Of a stretch of 64,000 nucleotides of DNA, positions 61,700 to 64,000 are shown in pieces. The position numbers were made by a program, and so were the translations under genes. This DNA is from Leptospira fainei serovar Hurstbridge str. BUT 6 (lineage in GTDB: Bacteria > Spirochaetota > Leptospiria > Leptospirales > Leptospiraceae), in assembly GCF_000306235.2 (NCBI RefSeq), contig NZ_AKWZ02000002.1, positions 1 to 64,000 on the forward strand, written 5' to 3'. Each line of letters starts with the position of its first letter. Position 1 is the first letter of the stretch. The notes beneath the pieces are model-generated. The model searched no databases. It had not been told where the DNA came from and was given only the letters and a program-made list of their open reading frames with translations.

Positions 61700-62172
61700 G
61701 TACGAATTTAGCCAGAATTCTAGTTGTAGAAGATGAAAGTATAGTCGCGAAAGACATCCGAAGCCGCCTAATTCAAGCAGGATATTCCCATATAAGTATA
61801 GCCCGTAACGGAGAAGAAGCGATTCGTAGGGTAATCGAAGCTCCTCCCGATCTATTATTAATGGATATTATGTTTTCTTCGGGTGTACTCGACGGCGTCG
61901 AGACTGCAATGGCATTCGGAGGGAAAATAGACGTTCCTGTTATTTTTCTGACCGCATACGCGGACTCATCGTCAGTTTTGCGAACTATTGCGACAAAACC
62001 GTACGCTTACGTATTGAAACCGTTTCGAATCAGAGGACTTCAAGTTCTAATTGAGGCCGCATTGAGTAATCACGCATTGAAGAAGAAAAGAAAGGAAGGC
62101 TATCTCTTATTCAGCTGTATTTCAGAAAATATTAAAGGTATTGTTGATATGGAAGTCTGCAGAACCTACTGA
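61696..62172 (+). CDS. Stand-alone receiver protein, apparently a truncated REC-PAS
   Basis: 158 residues. REC of the type with an extended LLMDIMFSSGVLDGV loop; phospho-acceptor D57, acidic E12-D13, K (YVLKPFRIRG). After the REC, the sequence (KKRKEGYLLFSCISENIKGIV) aligns in register with the start of the PAS domain of the next gene (EEDRLVSATLYNLQEGIV), then stops. It may have lost a PAS domain by truncation. Starts four bases inside the previous stop. Confidence 0.8.
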   Translation: MSTNLARILVVEDESIVAKDIRSRLIQAGYSHISIARNGEEAIRRVIEAPPDLLLMDIMFSSGVLDGVETAMAFGGKIDVPVIFLTAYADSSSVLRTIATKPYAYVLKPFRIRGLQVLIEAALSNHALKKKRKEGYLLFSCISENIKGIVDMEVCRTY

Positions 62173-62214
62173 TCGAGTCATGATTTTAGTAACAACCGGA
62201 AAGGAAGGCGCAGT

Positions 62215-62994
62215 TTGGGAACGGCAAAAATACTCATCGTTGAAGACGAAGGACTCGTCGCTCAAGATATCAAGCACAGAATTTTAAGAATGGGTTACCC
62301 GGCTCCCTTTATCGTCTATACGGGAGAGGAGGCAGTTACAAAAGCTGAAAATACCGATTTAGATTTGATTCTTATGGATATAATTCTATCCAACGGATTC
62401 ATAGACGGAGTCCAGGCGGCGGAACAAATTCATAAATTTTCGGACGTACCTATCATTTACTTAACCGCTTCTTCCGACGCACAAACGCTATCTAGGGCGA
62501 AGGCAACCGGACCCGACGGTTACATTCTAAAACCTTTTCAAAGTAGGGAACTTCAAATTGCGATAGAGCTTACTTTATACAGGCATAAGATTGAAAAAGG
62601 ATTTTTAGAAGAGGATCGTCTTGTATCGGCGACACTCTATAATTTGCAAGAAGGTATCGTTGCGGTCAATCGGTCGGGAAATATTTGCTTTATTAACGGA
62701 GCCGCGCAAAAGTTGACCGGCTGGAGTGAGCCGGAAGCGTCCGGACGCCCGCTCAAAGAAGTAGTCAGAATCTTGGCTTCTTCTCCTTCTAAAGATGCGG
62801 ATATAGAGACTTTGCTAAAAACGGAATCTAACAGAGACATTCCTTCGCATGGTTTTATAGTCTCGAAAGATAGAGTTATGACGGAAGTGTTGACGGTAAA
62901 TAAATTCGTCATAGTGGAAGGGGAATTAGACCTTGCCTACATCCTAGTAATCAGAGACTTTACCGATTCGATTTCCAATAATGCATTAAAATGA
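62215..62994 (+). CDS. REC-PAS response regulator
   Basis: 259 residues, TTG start at 62215 with AAGGAAGG upstream. REC domain 1-120 (E10-D11, phospho-acceptor D55 in LILMDIILSNGFIDGV, K in GYILKPFQSRE), close in sequence to the neighbouring REC gene. PAS domain ~130-240 (LYNLQEGIVAVNRSGNICFINGAAQKLTGWS). No output domain, so it probably acts by protein contact or as a relay element. Last gene of the signalling run; convergent with fbp. Confidence 0.85.
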   Translation: MGTAKILIVEDEGLVAQDIKHRILRMGYPAPFIVYTGEEAVTKAENTDLDLILMDIILSNGFIDGVQAAEQIHKFSDVPIIYLTASSDAQTLSRAKATGPDGYILKPFQSRELQIAIELTLYRHKIEKGFLEEDRLVSATLYNLQEGIVAVNRSGNICFINGAAQKLTGWSEPEASGRPLKEVVRILASSPSKDADIETLLKTESNRDIPSHGFIVSKDRVMTEVLTVNKFVIVEGELDLAYILVIRDFTDSISNNALK

Positions 62995-63057
62995 AATCGA
63001 ATCGGAGGAACGAGGAAGTCTCGACCGGCATCACATCAAATTCGGAATTCTTCCTGA

Positions 63058-64000
63058 CTATTTTTTGATAAAAGTAAGGAAATGCTCCACTTCTTTTTTT
63101 GAACCCACGATAAATGTAGTTCTTTCGTGAAGTTCGGACGGTTGTAAGTCCAAAATTCTTTGCCCTTCTACCGTAACGGCAACTCCTCCTGCTTGCTCGG
63201 CGATCAACGCCATCGGCGCGACTTCGTATAGCAATCGCAGTTTTCCCTTCGGATATTTCGGAGATTTGGTATCGTTTGGATACAGGAAGATTCCGCCTTT
63301 CAGTAAATTTCTATGAAAATCCGCAACAAGAGATCCTATATAACGAGCGGATTGAGGTTTGCGTCCGCCTTCGATGGATTTAATATCTCGAATATAATTT
63401 TTTACTTCGTCCGACCAGTAATTATAATTCCCTTCGTTTATGGAATAGATTCCGCCGGATTCAGGCATCTTCATTTCCGGATGAGAAAGTATGAATTCGC
63501 CGCAGGAAGGATCCAAAGTAAATCCGGAAACTCCTTTGCCGACGGACAAGACTAGCATAGTCGAAGATCCGTAAACGATGTATCCTGCGGCTCTTTGTTT
63601 TGCCCCTTTTTGAAGTAAATCTTCCTTGGTTCCCGGCGTTCCTTGAGGCGAGGTCCGTAAATGAACGGAGAATATCGTACCGATCGATACGTTAGCATCT
63701 ATATTGGAAGAGCCATCCAGGGGATCGATCGCAATGGTATATTTTCCAATCTTATAACCGGACGGAATCGGAATGATATTTTCCTGCTCCTCGCTTCCCA
63801 TTGCACAAAGGTGACCGCAACGAGTGAGAGTATGGGTAAAGATTTTATCCGCATATTCGTCCAGCTTCATGACCGTTTCGCCCTGTACGTTCGTTTGGTC
63901 GGTCGAACCCAATATGTTATCGAGCAACCCCGCCTTTCGGACTTCCCTAGAAACGATTTTTGCTGCGTAAACCAAGTGACTCATGAGAGCCGTAAAATCT
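63058..64000 (-). CDS. fbp: Fructose-1,6-bisphosphatase class I (5' end outside window)
   Basis: The open frame continues to the window edge: before the ATG at 63984 it reads DFTAL, matching the ELTALLSAI region of E. coli Fbp, so about 20-30 N-terminal residues lie outside. Motifs: VQGETVMKLD, ASEEQENI-type site (GSEEQENI), the metal-binding IDPLDGSSNID, GYIVYGSSTMLV, YSINEGN, RYIGSLVADFHRNLLKGG, and KLRLLYEVAPMA. It dephosphorylates fructose-1,6-bisphosphate in gluconeogenesis. The key metal ligands (E-E, D-x2-D-G-S-S) are intact. Confidence 0.97.
   Translation of the reverse strand, partial: DFTALMSHLVYAAKIVSREVRKAGLLDNILGSTDQTNVQGETVMKLDEYADKIFTHTLTRCGHLCAMGSEEQENIIPIPSGYKIGKYTIAIDPLDGSSNIDANVSIGTIFSVHLRTSPQGTPGTKEDLLQKGAKQRAAGYIVYGSSTMLVLSVGKGVSGFTLDPSCGEFILSHPEMKMPESGGIYSINEGNYNYWSDEVKNYIRDIKSIEGGRKPQSARYIGSLVADFHRNLLKGGIFLYPNDTKSPKYPKGKLRLLYEVAPMALIAEQAGGVAVTVEGQRILDLQPSELHERTTFIVGSKKEVEHFLTFIKK

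Overview
The window most likely comes from a Leptospira chromosome (inference). It carries a giant signal-peptide protein of a type known from Leptospira, several lipoproteins with loose spirochaete-style lipoboxes, many multidomain signalling proteins, and moderate-to-low GC coding sequence. No rRNA, tRNA or CRISPR array was seen. Both ends cut through genes: a low-molecular-weight phosphatase / arsenate-reductase-like gene on the left and fructose-1,6-bisphosphatase on the right.

Region 1 (1-14 kb) is accessory. It is dominated by a ~2,884-residue secreted protein with an N-terminal signal peptide, Cys modules, a glycine-rich beta region, a Hint autoprocessing domain and a variable tail ending in a possible Cys/His/Asp domain. 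The stop overlaps a small lipoprotein gene, the layout expected of a polymorphic toxin with an immunity protein (inference). Downstream are a DDE transposase, a RelE/HigB-type toxin-antitoxin locus with an extra 52-codon ORF, a second toxin remnant, a displaced piece of the giant gene carrying an internal deletion between 12-bp repeats, a hairpin-rich GC-rich segment, and a decayed IS3-type transposase.

Region 2 (14-28 kb) holds a phasin-like gene with a good promoter, an acyltransferase, two linked genes of unknown function, a lipoprotein, spermidine synthase, a membrane-anchored LuxR-type regulator, and a 1,978-residue kinase / AAA-ATPase / GAF / PP2C / TPR signalling protein. Region 3 (28-37 kb) is a CzcCBA-like metal efflux operon with an extra outer-membrane protein, divergent from an OmpR-type two-component pair. 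The divergent spacer holds three ATTAG repeats at 11-bp spacing, which could be the regulator's operator.

Region 4 (37-47.7 kb) has a zinc-ribbon methyltransferase flanked by a perfect 42-bp direct repeat, a 3-ketosphinganine-reductase-like SDR, a C45 Ntn hydrolase with TPRs, an AraC regulator, a two-gene ABC exporter, a protein with a YkuD-like His...SxGC pattern, a patatin and a 46-residue lipoprotein. Region 5 (47.8-63 kb) is a dense signalling block: two histidine kinase/response regulator pairs and a four-gene run led by a 1,661-residue hybrid kinase with five near-identical 276-bp HAMP repeats, followed by a REC-HisKA_2 kinase, a stand-alone REC protein and a REC-PAS protein. These genes probably form one phosphorelay (inference from order and overlaps).
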